Assembly: GCA_016711125.1 (NCBI GenBank)
Contig: JADJTQ010000001.1
Location: 806,001-870,000, forward strand
Reading direction: 5' to 3'
Length of the DNA: 64,000 nt
DNA from: Saprospiraceae bacterium
GTDB lineage: Bacteria; Bacteroidota; Bacteroidia; Chitinophagales; Saprospiraceae
Shown here: piece by piece, positions 46,538-57,800 of the stretch
How the letters are laid out: each line of letters starts with the position of its first letter
Numbering within the stretch: position 1 is the first letter of the stretch
Translations under genes and position numbers: made by a program
Notes under the pieces: model-generated
The model's database searches: none
What the model was told of the DNA's origin: nothing
The model's input: the letters and a program-made list of their open reading frames with translations, nothing else

Positions 46538-47302
46538 TTACCTTTTAATATCAATTGAATACGAAAACCGATCAGCCCGGTAATATCCCAGATTGTATTC
46601 AATGGGTCTTTCACCCGGGTCGCAAACGATTCTTTTCCTAAAGAGAATCGGTTCTCCGACAGGGACACTTAGTTGCTCTGCTAAAAATTCGTCGGCGAGT
46701 ATCGCTTTGATCTCTTCGTGCGAAATCGAGGGAATCGTGGCATAGTCCTGCTCCATGATTTCATAGAGATGACGGGTGAAATCTTCCTTCCCTGTAAAAC
46801 CAATCCGTGGGTGGAAGTATGAAATAAAATAGACAAAAGGTCCATCATCTAAACCTCGAAGTCTTTCGAGTTTAATGACTTTTTTGCCCCTTTCAATCTG
46901 TAGGTGTTGAGCTATATCTGAGGTGGCCTTAATATTTCCGGACTTGAGGCTATAATTGATGAACTCCAGGCCTTTTTCGTGCATTTCCTGACTAAAACTA
47001 AACCAATTATCCAGTTTAGATGTCAGGGTGGGTCGCGATACCGTAGTCCCCACTCCTTTTTTTCGGATAAGCAGATTTTCGTGCACCAGTTTATTGGTTG
47101 CTTGCCGGATCGTGTTGCGCGATATACCGAGGCGCTTAGACATGTCGACTTCTTTCGGAAGAAGGGCTCCTCTAAGGTAGTCGGGATGTTTAATCAGATC
47201 GCGCAGTAGATCTTCTACCTGTTTATGTAAGGGGATAGCGCTACTGTGGTCGATACTAAAAGTCTCCAGGATACTTTCCTGTATGTTCATTTGTTCAGAC
47301 AT
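46538..47302 (-). CDS. GntR-family (HutC/UTRA) transcriptional regulator
   Basis: The 254-residue protein has an N-terminal winged helix (about 18-85: IPLHKQVEDLLRDLI, MSKRLGISRNTIRQATNKLV, GVGTTVSR) and a C-terminal UTRA effector domain (VIKLERLRGLDDGPFVYFIS, IEYNLGYYRADRFSYSID). HutC-type regulators bind sugar phosphates or sugar acids and act on TATA-like palindromes. It is transcribed toward the SusCD operon and ends about 100 bases before it, so it likely controls the locus. Confidence 0.88.
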   Translation of the reverse strand: MSEQMNIQESILETFSIDHSSAIPLHKQVEDLLRDLIKHPDYLRGALLPKEVDMSKRLGISRNTIRQATNKLVHENLLIRKKGVGTTVSRPTLTSKLDNWFSFSQEMHEKGLEFINYSLKSGNIKATSDIAQHLQIERGKKVIKLERLRGLDDGPFVYFISYFHPRIGFTGKEDFTRHLYEIMEQDYATIPSISHEEIKAILADEFLAEQLSVPVGEPILFRKRIVCDPGERPIEYNLGYYRADRFSYSIDIKR

Positions 47303-47565
47303 AAGGTGAAGATACAGAGTTTATATGGCATTGGACATTGTAAAATCCACCTCTTAATTCTGACACTGGAAATCTAATCATTAGTGTGTGTATTAAAGAA
47401 TCTTAATCCGGTGTTTTTCCCTCAGTTTCTGGGGCTTGGCTGTCGTTCAGATTATGACTTCGGTTGTTTTAGGCTAAACAAATCTGACAAATCATTGATT
47501 ATTAACTCAAGTTTCAGTACTCCTCGGTATTTGTTCTTTCTCCTATGCCTGATCCACGAGAATAA

Positions 47566-47603
47566 TTTTTTTCCACTTTTTGGCAGCAAAAAGTGGAAAA
47601 AAA
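47566..47603. terminator. perfect 16-bp hairpin, bidirectional terminator candidate
   Basis: TTTTTTTCCACTTTTT (47566-47581) is perfectly complementary to AAAAAGTGGAAAAAAA (47588-47603) across a six-base loop GGCAGC. Flanking A and T runs make it work in both directions. Two smaller palindromes follow, TTCCGC/GCGGAA near 47662-47676 and AGAGATTCA-G-TGAATCTCT at 47679-47697. No gene is visible from 47303 to 47812. Confidence 0.5.
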
Positions 47604-47812
47604 CTGCCGACTGTATGTTCGGTGACCCACATCCCAAGTCTTCGCTGGAGGAACGAACGATTTCCGCTTTGGCGGAATAGAGATTCAGTGAATCTCTAAG
47701 TGAGTGAACCGTTTTCTATGGGTTTTCCAAGGATAATTGTAACTATTTTTAATACATAATATAACATTTTGAATGGTTAATCATTAAATTCCCCAGAATC
47801 GATTGTTGATAA

Positions 47813-48824
47813 CTATGCAGAGTATTGATAGTCTATCTGGAAGGGAATTTGCTTTTTGACACAAGCAAAAGCTGTAGTCAACATTTTATTTTGAGGTTGT
47901 TTCTGGCCAAGCTCTTATGTTTTCCATCTGCTACCAACCTGCGATAGTATTGACCTAGAAAATGTTTTGAATTGAGAATGCTACCAGCTCCCAGATGAAG
48001 CAGCGCTTTCAGGTCTTTGTTTGCTGCATGGGACAAATGAGGTTTGCCAATTTTCTTACCGGATGATTTTTCAAAAGGCACGACACCACAATAGCAACTG
48101 AGTTTTTAGCACTATCGAATCGAGTAAAGTTTTTCGTCACACAGATCAAAGCACTGGCAGTTATGGGTCCAATACCCGGTACCGATGTAAGAAGATCATA
48201 GTTTGTCTTCAATTTCAAATCGGCTTTAATCGTTTCCAATATTTTCTCATCAACAGCGTCTATCTGTTCGTTTAAGATCTTTTCAATCTTAGAGTTAGAC
48301 TTGTCGATTACCTTGAACACATCAGATCCCAGAAATTTCTTATTGTCTTGGGCACCTTGTGTCAGCTGCTTTCTAACCTTAATAAGCTGGGACCGGTGAG
48401 TTCTTAATCCGTTCAATTTGAGGATGTTAGCCTCTAATGGCGCCCAGATTGAAAGTTTATCATGGAAGCGGTAAGCATATTCAGCAATACGTTGCGCATC
48501 AACAATATCATTCTTTCCTCTTGTGAGCCCAAGTGAATTTTTGATTTCGACTGCGTTGACTACGTAGCAAGTCTTACTCTGATTGTGTAATACTTCCAAA
48601 AGCAAATTGTTGTAAATGCCTGTAAACTCCATAATAAAAATGGGGTCTGCCGGATCCACGTCTAAGGCGGTCATTAGAAAAGGAAGATGCCCGCTTGACG
48701 AAGCACCGAAGACTCTTCAGATCATTATCTATTTGAATGTTCTGAATAACGGTGCCATTTAAAAAACACAAAAGTTGATGTGATCTTTAGAAATGTCGCA
48801 ACCAATGATAAGTTGAGAAAACAT
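47813..48824 (-). mobile_element. IS110-family transposase, frameshifted
   Basis: The N-terminus MFSQLIIGCDISKDHINFCV, then FIMEFTGIYNNLLLEVLHNQ, KNDIVDAQRIAEYAYRFHDK and SVPGIGPITASALI mark the DEDD RuvC-like domain and Transposase_20 of IS110 elements; KSSGKKIGKPHLSHAANKDL holds the serine-containing C-terminal motif. At least four frames are needed to read it through (breaks near 48765, 48660, 48100 and 47885), ending with MLTTAFACVKKQIPF. The element is dead as read. IS110 elements lack terminal inverted repeats, so the ends cannot be set exactly. Confidence 0.8.
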
Positions 48825-48937
48825 AGTGAAAATTTTAATAGATTTGAAAATAACAAGTAGTTGAGTTCTTAGGCAAACACCAACACCTTAATAATGGGTT
48901 TTACTCCCAATTTTCTATTTGGCTTTGACCTAAAAGC

Positions 48938-49007
48938 AAAGAGTGGATTAAAACGGTTCATAGAATATCGATGACTTCTACGGCAGCGGCTAAGTGCCAC
49001 TCTTTGC
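48938..49007. repeat. 11-bp inverted repeat downstream of IS110
   Basis: GCAAAGAGTGG (48938-48948) and CCACTCTTTGC (48997-49007) are perfect inverted copies 48 bases apart. They might mark a boundary of the IS110 insertion or a hairpin. I see no gene from 48825 to 49509. Confidence 0.35.
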
Positions 49008-49509
49008 CTCAACTTATCCACAAATTAACATAAATTGATCCCCCCTAAAACCCCCTATTATGAATATGAATATTTATAATATGAATGTAATCTTAATAAA
49101 TACAAACCTAAAGGCGCAGCGGACGGGAGGCAAGGCTACATTCGTTTGAAAATCAACTATTTGTGACAATAAGAAATTAGGGAATGAAAATGATCTTGTT
49201 ACTTAAATACGCTGTATAAAATCCAACGCTCCAACTTGAGTGTGGGGCCCAACCTACACATACTAAGCCGGTGTCACCCTACCAATAAATTCTGGAAGAA
49301 CTTAGATTAGATTTCTTAACCAAGGGTTGTTGAGGTGATATATAGTTATGATTAAGAAACATATAAAAATATGGGTTATAATTGATTCTTTATCAGTACA
49401 TAACGATATATCTTATGCCAACTTAAATATGCCAAAAATGGTGCCGAAACTTGAGTTATTAACTTGCTACTATTAACCAAGATTCTCATCTCGACCCAGA
49501 TCATTTAAA

Positions 49510-50241
49510 CTACTTAGCTGCATTGTTTTTTTCGAGAAGGAGAATTCTATGTTGTAGCTTTTCGATCAGTAATTCCCGTTCTTCATAGACTTGGTTCAAT
49601 GCTTGAATCGAAGCTAGAACGACACCATCAGCATCAACGGTTGAGATGTATCGGGCATCGTTACCCAATTTAAAGGCTTCGAAAAAATCCTCAGCCATCG
49701 GACCAATATGCCACCCATCATCAATGTCTTTGTATTTCCAGCGATAAAGCTTAAGGTCACAAGCCTTGTTTAAAATATGTTTTACAACTACTGGTTTAAA
49801 ATTCTCCTTAAAAGTTTGGCTACTGCCATTGGTCCAGGCACCTCCGGCAGTGACGTGGGCTCCGTTACCATTTGCATTGTTAGTGCCGACATGCAATGGA
49901 TGCTCAGGGAATACATTGTTGACACCCAGTATTGGTGTCACATAAACGCCATTGGCACCTTCTAAATGTCCGGAATAGCCTCCCGTACCAGTACAAACGC
50001 CGTAGACACCATAACCATCGGAGCCATAACTTTGTCCTACAGCAGCTGCCAAGACACCAGAATGTCTGGCACTGATGCCACTAAAACCTTCCGCACTGAT
50101 ACCGACAGAATTTACATTGGTAATATTTGTATTAACTCCACTAATCAAAGGACTTGGGTCCGCCCCTGTAACACTCATTTGTGCCTTAGCTGGACTGGAA
50201 TTCATTAAAAAGATAATCCCGGTTGTCAAAAGGGCCCGCAT
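49510..50241 (-). CDS. tail-fibre (peptidase S74-like) domain protein, paralogue 3
   Basis: A secreted 243-residue protein: signal peptide to AKAQ, a Gly-rich beta-helix-like region (GYGVYGVCTGTGGYSGHLEG), then the S74 intramolecular chaperone pattern AHVTAGGAWTNGSSQTFKEN, WHIGPMAEDFFEAFKLGNDA and ISTVDADGVVLASIQALNQ, ending in a coiled coil. Such domains trimerise fibres and often self-cleave. It is the last of three related tandem genes. Confidence 0.8.
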   Translation of the reverse strand: MRALLTTGIIFLMNSSPAKAQMSVTGADPSPLISGVNTNITNVNSVGISAEGFSGISARHSGVLAAAVGQSYGSDGYGVYGVCTGTGGYSGHLEGANGVYVTPILGVNNVFPEHPLHVGTNNANGNGAHVTAGGAWTNGSSQTFKENFKPVVVKHILNKACDLKLYRWKYKDIDDGWHIGPMAEDFFEAFKLGNDARYISTVDADGVVLASIQALNQVYEERELLIEKLQHRILLLEKNNAAK

Positions 50242-50288
50242 AGTAACTTTATTTTGAGGAGATATAAAAAATAAAAAAGAATTTTGAT

Positions 50289-50981
50289 TTAATTGCCATC
50301 TGAATCTTGTAGTCGATCCAGTCGTTCAAATAGCTCCTGGATCGTTTGATTTTGATTTTCTATCTTAATGATCAGCTCCTTTAGAGCGGCCAATGCAACT
50401 CCATCAGCATCAATGGTCGAAATGTAAGCGTCGTTTTCACCCAAACCAAATGTTTGTCCGAATTCCTCAGCAACAGGTCCGAGATGTTGTCCTTCATCAC
50501 TCTTTTTGTAGTTCCAGAGAGTAAGGTCTAAACTTGATAATTTTTGTAGTACCAGTGCAGAATTAACGGCTCGAAAAGTATGCTTGATTGATTTACTGGA
50601 ACCATTTGTCCATGCACCGCCAATGGTCACATGTGCTCCATTGCCAGCAGAGATTCCCAATTTACCAACATGAATCGGATGCATGGGATCACTATTATTG
50701 ATTCCTAGGCGCGGTGACACATAGAAACCCCGACCCCCAATAAAGTATCCTGAGTAAGCATTGGCTCCAAATACAGTACCAACGATTCCGTCACAAAATA
50801 CACCTTCTCCTCCATTGCCTTTTGCAGAAATTCCGTTGTATCCCTCACCATAGGCGCCCCAGCCGTACTCATTTACTGCAGTGACAGCACTGCCAGAGGA
50901 ATTAGACTCAACGGTCATCTGCTGAGCAGTCAGAACACATTCGCCGAAGCAGAAGAACATAATCAAGCATGATAATCTCAT
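50289..50981 (-). CDS. tail-fibre (peptidase S74-like) domain protein, paralogue 2
   Basis: A 230-residue relative of its two neighbours with signal CFGECVLTAQQ, VSPRLGINNSDPMHPIHVGK, then AHVTIGGAWTNGSSKSIKHT, GPVAEEFGQTFGLGENDAYI and STIDADGVALAALKELI before a terminal coiled coil. The start overlaps the stop of paralogue 1 by four bases (ATGA), so both are translated together. Confidence 0.8.
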   Translation of the reverse strand: MRLSCLIMFFCFGECVLTAQQMTVESNSSGSAVTAVNEYGWGAYGEGYNGISAKGNGGEGVFCDGIVGTVFGANAYSGYFIGGRGFYVSPRLGINNSDPMHPIHVGKLGISAGNGAHVTIGGAWTNGSSKSIKHTFRAVNSALVLQKLSSLDLTLWNYKKSDEGQHLGPVAEEFGQTFGLGENDAYISTIDADGVALAALKELIIKIENQNQTIQELFERLDRLQDSDGN

Positions 50982-51835
50982 CTTTTTCTATTTTTAGAGG
51001 GTTGGGTTTCTTCAAAATCAGTCACTAGCTGATTCAATTGACGAAGCAATTCGTTTTGTCTTTTCTGCCATGATGCCAGTCCCTGGATCAGGGATAGATT
51101 TACACCGTCAGCGTCTACCGTGCTGATGTATTTGTCATCTCGTCCCAAACTGAATATTTTCGCAAAGTCCTCCGCAACCGGACCAAGATGCTCTCCATCC
51201 TCGTATACCTTATAACGCCAATAATAGATGTCCAGATCCTTTGCCATCTCGATGTAAAGAAGTGGGTCAATCGACTCCAGGTCGGTTTTGAAATCCTTAC
51301 TGGATCCGTTGGTCCAGGTTCCTCCTGCAGTTAAATGAGCCCCATTTCCAGTTGTGCTATTGTAACCGACCAAAACGGGATATTGAGTGTTTGTGTCGGA
51401 AAAATTGGAGATGATGAGTCGGGGAGATGCGTATACACCGATTCCACCCGAAAAAAAACCTGCCCACCCGGAATGAATTCCAGAGCTTACTCCTACACCG
51501 TCTCCAACCGCGGTTCCTCGAATACCATATCCATTCATCCCGTAAGCGACTCCAAAAACAGCTCGAGTTCCGAAGCTATTAAGACCATAGGTATAGGCTA
51601 CACCACTATAATTTACCATTTGGATCACCGTTGCAGGTTGCACACTTTCAATAAAAACCGGCTGGGCATGAGTGCTATTCAAGAAGAACAGAAATAGAAC
51701 CAGTAAAAAACCAGGTTGCGATGAAATAGGGAACCCCGTTGATCTCAATCGGCGAGTCAAATGCAACATCATCATCTTTATTGATATATTAATAGATATC
51801 ATATAAGTCATAATTGAGACATAAAATTGATGCAT
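50978..51835 (-). CDS. tail-fibre (peptidase S74-like) domain protein, paralogue 1
   Basis: The longest of the three (up to 285 residues). Several in-frame ATGs precede the signal peptide LLVLFLFFLNSTHAQ, so the true start may be near 51775. The conserved tail is AHLTAGGTWTNGSSKDFKTD, HLGPVAEDFAKIFSLGRDDK and ISTVDADGVNLSLIQGLASW. The unusual N-terminal variation among the three suggests different display modules on a shared chaperone. Confidence 0.78.
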   Translation of the reverse strand: MHQFYVSIMTYMISINISIKMMMLHLTRRLRSTGFPISSQPGFLLVLFLFFLNSTHAQPVFIESVQPATVIQMVNYSGVAYTYGLNSFGTRAVFGVAYGMNGYGIRGTAVGDGVGVSSGIHSGWAGFFSGGIGVYASPRLIISNFSDTNTQYPVLVGYNSTTGNGAHLTAGGTWTNGSSKDFKTDLESIDPLLYIEMAKDLDIYYWRYKVYEDGEHLGPVAEDFAKIFSLGRDDKYISTVDADGVNLSLIQGLASWQKRQNELLRQLNQLVTDFEETQPSKNRKR

Positions 51836-51973
51836 TTCCTAAAGTGATTCTTATACTATAGTTCCAGATTCTTACTCAATAAGACCAAGTTAGCATTACT
51901 GTGGGCAGTTTGACCATTTGCAATGTCAAGAAACAAACTTTCAGAAAGAAGCAATATGCAAATCCAAGTATCT

Positions 51974-54179
51974 CTAGTGAGCAGCCTGGGCCTCATAATC
52001 AAAGTTGATTTGACTTGTCGGGTTGATCCACACCTTGCAAAAAATGGTTGACTGCTCCATTTTTTGAGAATCGGCACGGCTCAGCAATGAATAAGAATAA
52101 GAACCATCACTATTGATGATCTCATAGAGATCGACCAGGCTGGGCGATAGTGGAGCCCACCATGATTGGTCATGCTTATTGGCAGACCAATTTCCAGAAG
52201 ATTTCGTCACCAGGTTTAAGAACGATCCTGAAATCCTGCCTGGAAGTAATGTGCCGGTGAGATGATAGTCAGAACCTTCATGGCTGAGGTCTAACTGAAT
52301 ACTATCCTGGGTGATTTGCAGATTGGTAAATTGATAACCGGACTTGGATGCCGACACTTGCCATTGATCACCCTCTTGTTTAATTTGAAGGGTTACTGAG
52401 TTGTCAAAGGAGCGGGAAGCAATCGAAAATTCCCACGTTCCTTCAAAAAATTTTTCGATGCTGAGATCCGGCTTGAGGGCATAAAAAAGTGGTTGCGAGT
52501 TGCCATCATTTGATTTTAATAATCGACCTGATCCATCGGTTGTCTGAAAGATTAGAATTACTGATTCACTTCCATTATTTCGGTCAAGAGCAAAAAATGG
52601 TATTTCCTGGATAGCGGCGGCATTATCGATGATTTGGGGTCGCAGGTCCAGCACTTCATGGTCACCAGATTTGAGCTGGTAAACCGGTACAGGCAATACC
52701 AGATTGGGATTAGCTAAATCGACGGCATATAATAGTTGATTGTAATCATAGCGTGGAATTGGCGGTTCCTTGCTGAAAAATTTGGTAAAGGTTCCTTCAA
52801 AGTAAATCCTTTGACCATCTGCCTGATCCAGAAAGGAATGATGTACCGGATTGTAGTAATATTGATCATGGGTTGCCACCTTGGTCACATAGACCCATGG
52901 GCCGGTGGGTGTATCTGCTTCTCCATACCAAATATCCTGTTTTCCAGCTATTACGATCCATCGTTGACGGTACGGATTCCAGGTAATGGAGCCACGGCCG
53001 GCATCAACCGGTTCGCCGGTAAGTAGATCCATGGTCTGAATCAAGGCTTCTTCCTTAGATATTATTCCCTGCTCGATCAATGCTGTTTGCTGCTGGAAAT
53101 TGACGGTAGCAGCATTTTTTTTCCATCGATAGACCAGGCGCCCGGCAGCATCACGGTCCATTCTTGGTTTTTTCGAGTTTGGCATTTCTCCTGGTTGAAG
53201 GCAAGTAAAATATTCATATCCACCTTGCTGACTGATGGAATCCAGATGAGGTTTAACCCTGCTAAAATTAAACTCTGAAGTCTGATAATAGTAGGTCTGA
53301 TCGTCGATGCTGACCTTGACCGGATGTTCGGTAGTGTGAGGTTGCTCGAGCCATGGGCTCACCTCCCGGTATCTTTCAAATACTTGCTTTTCGTCATTAA
53401 AGACAGCTATACCCCGTTCATGATTGCCAAAGTAGGCGTCTACTCTTGCGTATTTAGCAATCAATTTTTCGACTCCATCTTCAGAAGGGACTGTCATTAG
53501 GAAATCAAACCACACATATCCTGGTCCACCTAGCTGGATCATTGGCTTGGCCCAACCCCTGATCAACGTTTAGGTAATTCAGATCAATTCCATCTTCGGC
53601 TGACCAGCCGGTGATACGCGGATCTGTGGTCCAGGCCCCAGCTACCGAGAAATTACCGTGGTATCGGTTGGGCAGGAAAGTATCTCCCCAAACCCAAAAG
53701 ATTTTTCCTTTATAAGGAGCGGCCAGATTCGAATCTTGGCCAAGTACGCCTCCTTTGGGAGTTTTTGATTGAGGCCGATTCTTATGATTCAACGCATTTT
53801 CATGGACAATTTTGCCTGATCCGGTGATCCTGTAAAGACGCTCTGCAATATTTATTCGATTGACTTCAATTACGGTATCCTGACCGGCGATAACCATGAT
53901 GGAAATGCCCGGCTGGCCTTCTTCATTAAGAGGAAAGTGGTAACCCGGACTCTTCACCTCAAAATAAAGGGCTTGATTCATTAATTCAGGCTCATGAAAG
54001 GCAATGTATCCACCATTGTCAGTATGATTTACTAACCCATTGAGTGTTTTCAGTTCCACCATGGGAACACCTCGTTTTGTTTCGGCATCAATGATCATTA
54101 TCCCGAAATAGACTGATTGCACTCTGGTTTTACAAGACATCAGAATGAGAAGTAGGAGTGCTAAATGTCGAAAGTCCAT
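51974..54179 (-). pseudogene. DUF4185-like beta-propeller lipoprotein, frameshifted
   Basis: From ATG 54179 (MDFRHLALLLLILMSCKT) a prealbumin-like domain (VPMVELKTLNGLVNHTDNGG) is followed by a five-bladed propeller: DSNLAAPYKGKIFWVWGDTF, GAWTTDPRITGW, then in the second frame GGPGYVWFDFLMTVPSEDGV, GSITWNPYRQRWIVIAGKQD and WYGEADTPTGPWVY. The frames (54257-53505 and 53566-51974) join near 53555 at a G run. A C-terminal beta domain follows. Proteins of this type resemble GH117 and other glycosidase propellers; the activity is unknown. The restored length is about 734 residues. Confidence 0.7.
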
Positions 54180-54487
54180 ATATATATCGCGTACTTTTGG
54201 CTTGATCCAAAAGTACCAAAAGATCAAGGCTGTAAGGTTTAAACCTAAAACAGGCACAGAAAACCTGAATTCTAAAAACTCGCCTGGGTAGTCCTATCTT
54301 TATTCTTGAGGTCCAGGTTATTTTCAAGCCTCAATGATCGTGTAGTAGAAGCTCATATAGTTTAGAATTCTAACGGTTTTCTACTCCTGTTTGTCCGCCC
54401 ACCCGCCAGCGGTTCTCTCGCTTGGATGTCCATTATTTGTGCCATATGGCAAGATTGGTAACTTTTGCATACTATTGGCTTATGTGG

Positions 54488-54530
54488 GCGGTAATCCTGA
54501 TGGAGCCGTAGGCGGAATCAGGGTTACCGC
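54488..54530. repeat. 14-bp inverted repeat
   Basis: GCGGTAATCCTGAT (54488-54501) pairs with ATCAGGGTTACCGC (54517-54530) at 13 of 14 positions. It lies between the divergently transcribed propeller lipoprotein and the FG-GAP gene and may be a terminator or a small repeat. Most of 54180-54573 is otherwise without a recognisable gene. Confidence 0.35.
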
Positions 54531-54573
54531 CGTACAGACCTCTTTTACTGGTATTTCAAATCTAATAGATCCT

Positions 54574-54762
54574 ATGATAAATAATTCTTCTATTCAAAAG
54601 TGGCATCGATTAAAGCAAAAAGATTTAGATCAGCAATTTATTCACAAAGTAATTGAAGGGTGTGGTTGTTCTTCTTTTGAAGCCAAAGCCATTCAACAGA
54701 CCGTTTATCAAGTATATGCACCTTTCTTTGACCGTAAACATTTTAGAGTATTAGTGAGGTAA
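54574..54762 (+). pseudogene. DUF1670-like N-terminal fragment
   Basis: From ATG 54574 the 62-residue product reads WHRLKQKDLDQQFIHKVIEG and CGCSSFEAKAIQQTVYQVYA. This is the start of DUF1670 proteins (L-K-x-K-x-x-x-Q-F-I, GC-S-F-E-A-x-AI), which are several times longer and often linked to mobile elements. The gene is cut after PFFDRK. No function known. Confidence 0.45.
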
Positions 54763-54832
54763 TTGATTTGCGATCGATATTGACTTCTAACTACGGTTTT
54801 AAAATACTACTGTGGGTGCACAATTAACCGCG

Positions 54833-57800
54833 ATGGATAGCCCAAATAAAGGATTTCAGTATGGTGATTTTTGTCAGGTTGTCATACTGATCCTTTTTTT
54901 TCAATCCTGCATTACAAAACAAAAAGAAAATAGATTTCACTTGGTCGATCCGCAAGTTAGTGGAATTGAATTCTCCAATATTCTTAGTCCCAACGATACA
55001 TTCAATATTCTTCACTATATGTATTTTTTCAATGGTGGCGGGGTTGCGATTGGTGATATTAATCAAGATGGTTTAGAGGATCTCTATTTCACAGGCAATC
55101 AGATTTCCGGTCGTCTATATCTAAACCTGGGAAATTTGACTTTTAAAGATATTACCAAAGATGCAGGAGTAGTCACGACCGGCTGGGGCAGCGGTGTGAA
55201 TATCGTTGATGTTAATGCTGATGGATGGCCAGACATTTATATATGTCAGACCGGTTTTCCGGAGAGGGAACAACGCAGGAATTTATTATTTATCAATCAG
55301 GGTGATTTAACCTTTCATGAAATGGCGGAGGTCTACGGTTTGGCAGATACCGCATACTCCACCCAAGCAGCGTTTTTTGACTTTGACCGGGATGGAGATC
55401 TGGATGTATATTTATTAAATCACACCCATCAGTTTAAAAACACCAATGTGCCCTTATTGAAAAAACGATCGGGTGAATCTCTTACTGCCGACAGACTTTT
55501 TGAAAACACATCGGGAGAAGAGCAACACCCTTATTTTCAGGATGTTTCAGAAAAAGCGGGTATCAAGATGGAAGGATTTGGTCTGGGAGTATCTATTGCG
55601 GATATGAATGGTGATCATTGGCCTGATATCTATGTGAGTAACGATTTTTTAAGCAATGACCTGCTCTATCTAAATCAACAAAATGGCACTTTTGTCAATT
55701 TTATTGACCAACTAATGCAGCATCAAAGTTTTAATGGCATGGGCAATGATGTTGCTGATTTTAATAATGATGGATATCCCGATGTATTTGTTGCCGATAT
55801 GTTGCCATACACCAATCGCCGGCGTAAAACGATGGCGATGAATACCAATGAGGACCTATTTGAAACTTCCCTCGAAATGGGTTATGCTCCTCAATATACC
55901 CGTAATACTCTGCAGGTGAATAATGGAACATTTGCTGATAGTGAAGTCCTCTTACCATTTAGTGAAATAGGTCAGCTGGCTGGTGTACATGCCACCGATT
56001 GGAGTTGGGCACCTATTTTTGCTGATTTGGATAATGATGGATATAAAGATCTTTTATAACCAACGGTTATTATCGGGATATTACCGATTTGGACTTTATC
56101 ACTTATCGTCGTCATCGCACCTCCTTTACTTCTCAAGAAACGCAGGATTCTTTTTATCTGGATTTGATGGAGCAACTACCGGCTGTAAAATTCCCAATTT
56201 TGTTTTTCAAAATAATCGTGATTTAACTTTTAGCGATAGCGCAAAGGCCTAGGGGCTTGGTCAACCATCCTTAAGCAATGGTGCGGCTATCGCCGATCTC
56301 GATGGTGATGGAGATCTCGACATTGTCGTGAATAATTTGGACCAACCTGCTTTTTTATATCGAAATATGACTGCCGACCGGAGGATAGATTCTCTGCATT
56401 TTTTAAAGGTTGATTTAAATGGACCTGATTCAAACATAGATGGTATTGGTGCCAAAGTATACCTATATTCAAATGGTCAGTGCCAATTGTTGGAGAAAGA
56501 ACTTGTGCACGGATATTTATCATCGGTCAATTCGTCGTTGCATTTTGGTTTAGGACAAGAAGAATTTGTGGATTCTCTCATCGTTATTTGGCAGGATGAA
56601 AGCATTTCCAAAATCGAAAAATTACCAGTTAATAGAACGATTAAAGTCGATTATTTGGATGCGAAAAGGATCGTGAAGGTGATCAGCAGAAATACCGTAA
56701 AGGTTCCTTTTTTTGTGGAATATACGGACGCCTTACAAATCGATTTTGTACATCGAGAGAATGAATATTCGGATTTTAAAATGGATCGAAACTTGCCCTT
56801 CCGGTTTTCGCAACAAGGACCGGCAGCTGCCGTGGGTGACCTGAATGGCGATGGATTGGAAGATCTATTTATTGGTGGATCGGCAGGATTTTCCGCTACC
56901 CTTTTTTATCAGCATAAATCGGGTATATTTCATGCACAATTATTCAATCAACATAGTAAATACGAGGACATCGATGCGCTTATTTTTGATGCCGATCTTG
57001 ATGGTGACCAGGACTTATATGTGGTGAGCGGAGGTATTGAATTTAGTGATGAAAAATTTTATCAAGACCGATTTTATCGCAACAAGGGGCATGGTCAATT
57101 AGACTGGGAACCTGATGCTTTACCAGAAATGCCGGTAAGTGGATCGGTCGTTCGTGCCGGCGATTTTGACAAAGACGGTGACCCTGATTTGTTTGTAGGA
57201 GGACGAATTGTTCCGGGAGCCTATTCAACCAATCCATCCAGTTTTATCCTGCAAAATGATCAAGGCACATTCCGCAAGGTTACCGATCAGGTAGCCCCTT
57301 CATTGGGCGATATTGGTATGGTCACTGATGCCGTTTGGTGTGATTATAATGCAGATGAGCAGATGGACATTGTCTTGGTTGGTGATTGGATGCCGGTCAC
57401 CTTATTAACCAATAGGCAGGGAATTTTCGAAAATATGGAAATTCCTCTGTCATCGTCAAAAAATAGTAGCGGTTGGTGGCGAATGATTAAAACAGCGGAT
57501 ATTGATTTGGATGGTGACCTGGATTTTATTGCCGGAAATTTGGGTACTAATACCGATTGGAAAATAGATCAAAAATATCCAGCCAGTATTTATTATGATG
57601 ATTTTGATCACAATGGAGTTAATGAGTCTTTGATTGCTTATTATAAGCAAGGTGATTGGGGTAATAAGATGAATTTCTTGTGGTACGGGAGAGATGAATT
57701 GATTGATTTAATGCCATCCTGGAAAAAACAATTTGTCGACTATGTGACTTATGCCAGATCAGATGTCAGCGAGATTATAACTTCTCAACCGGGATTGGTC

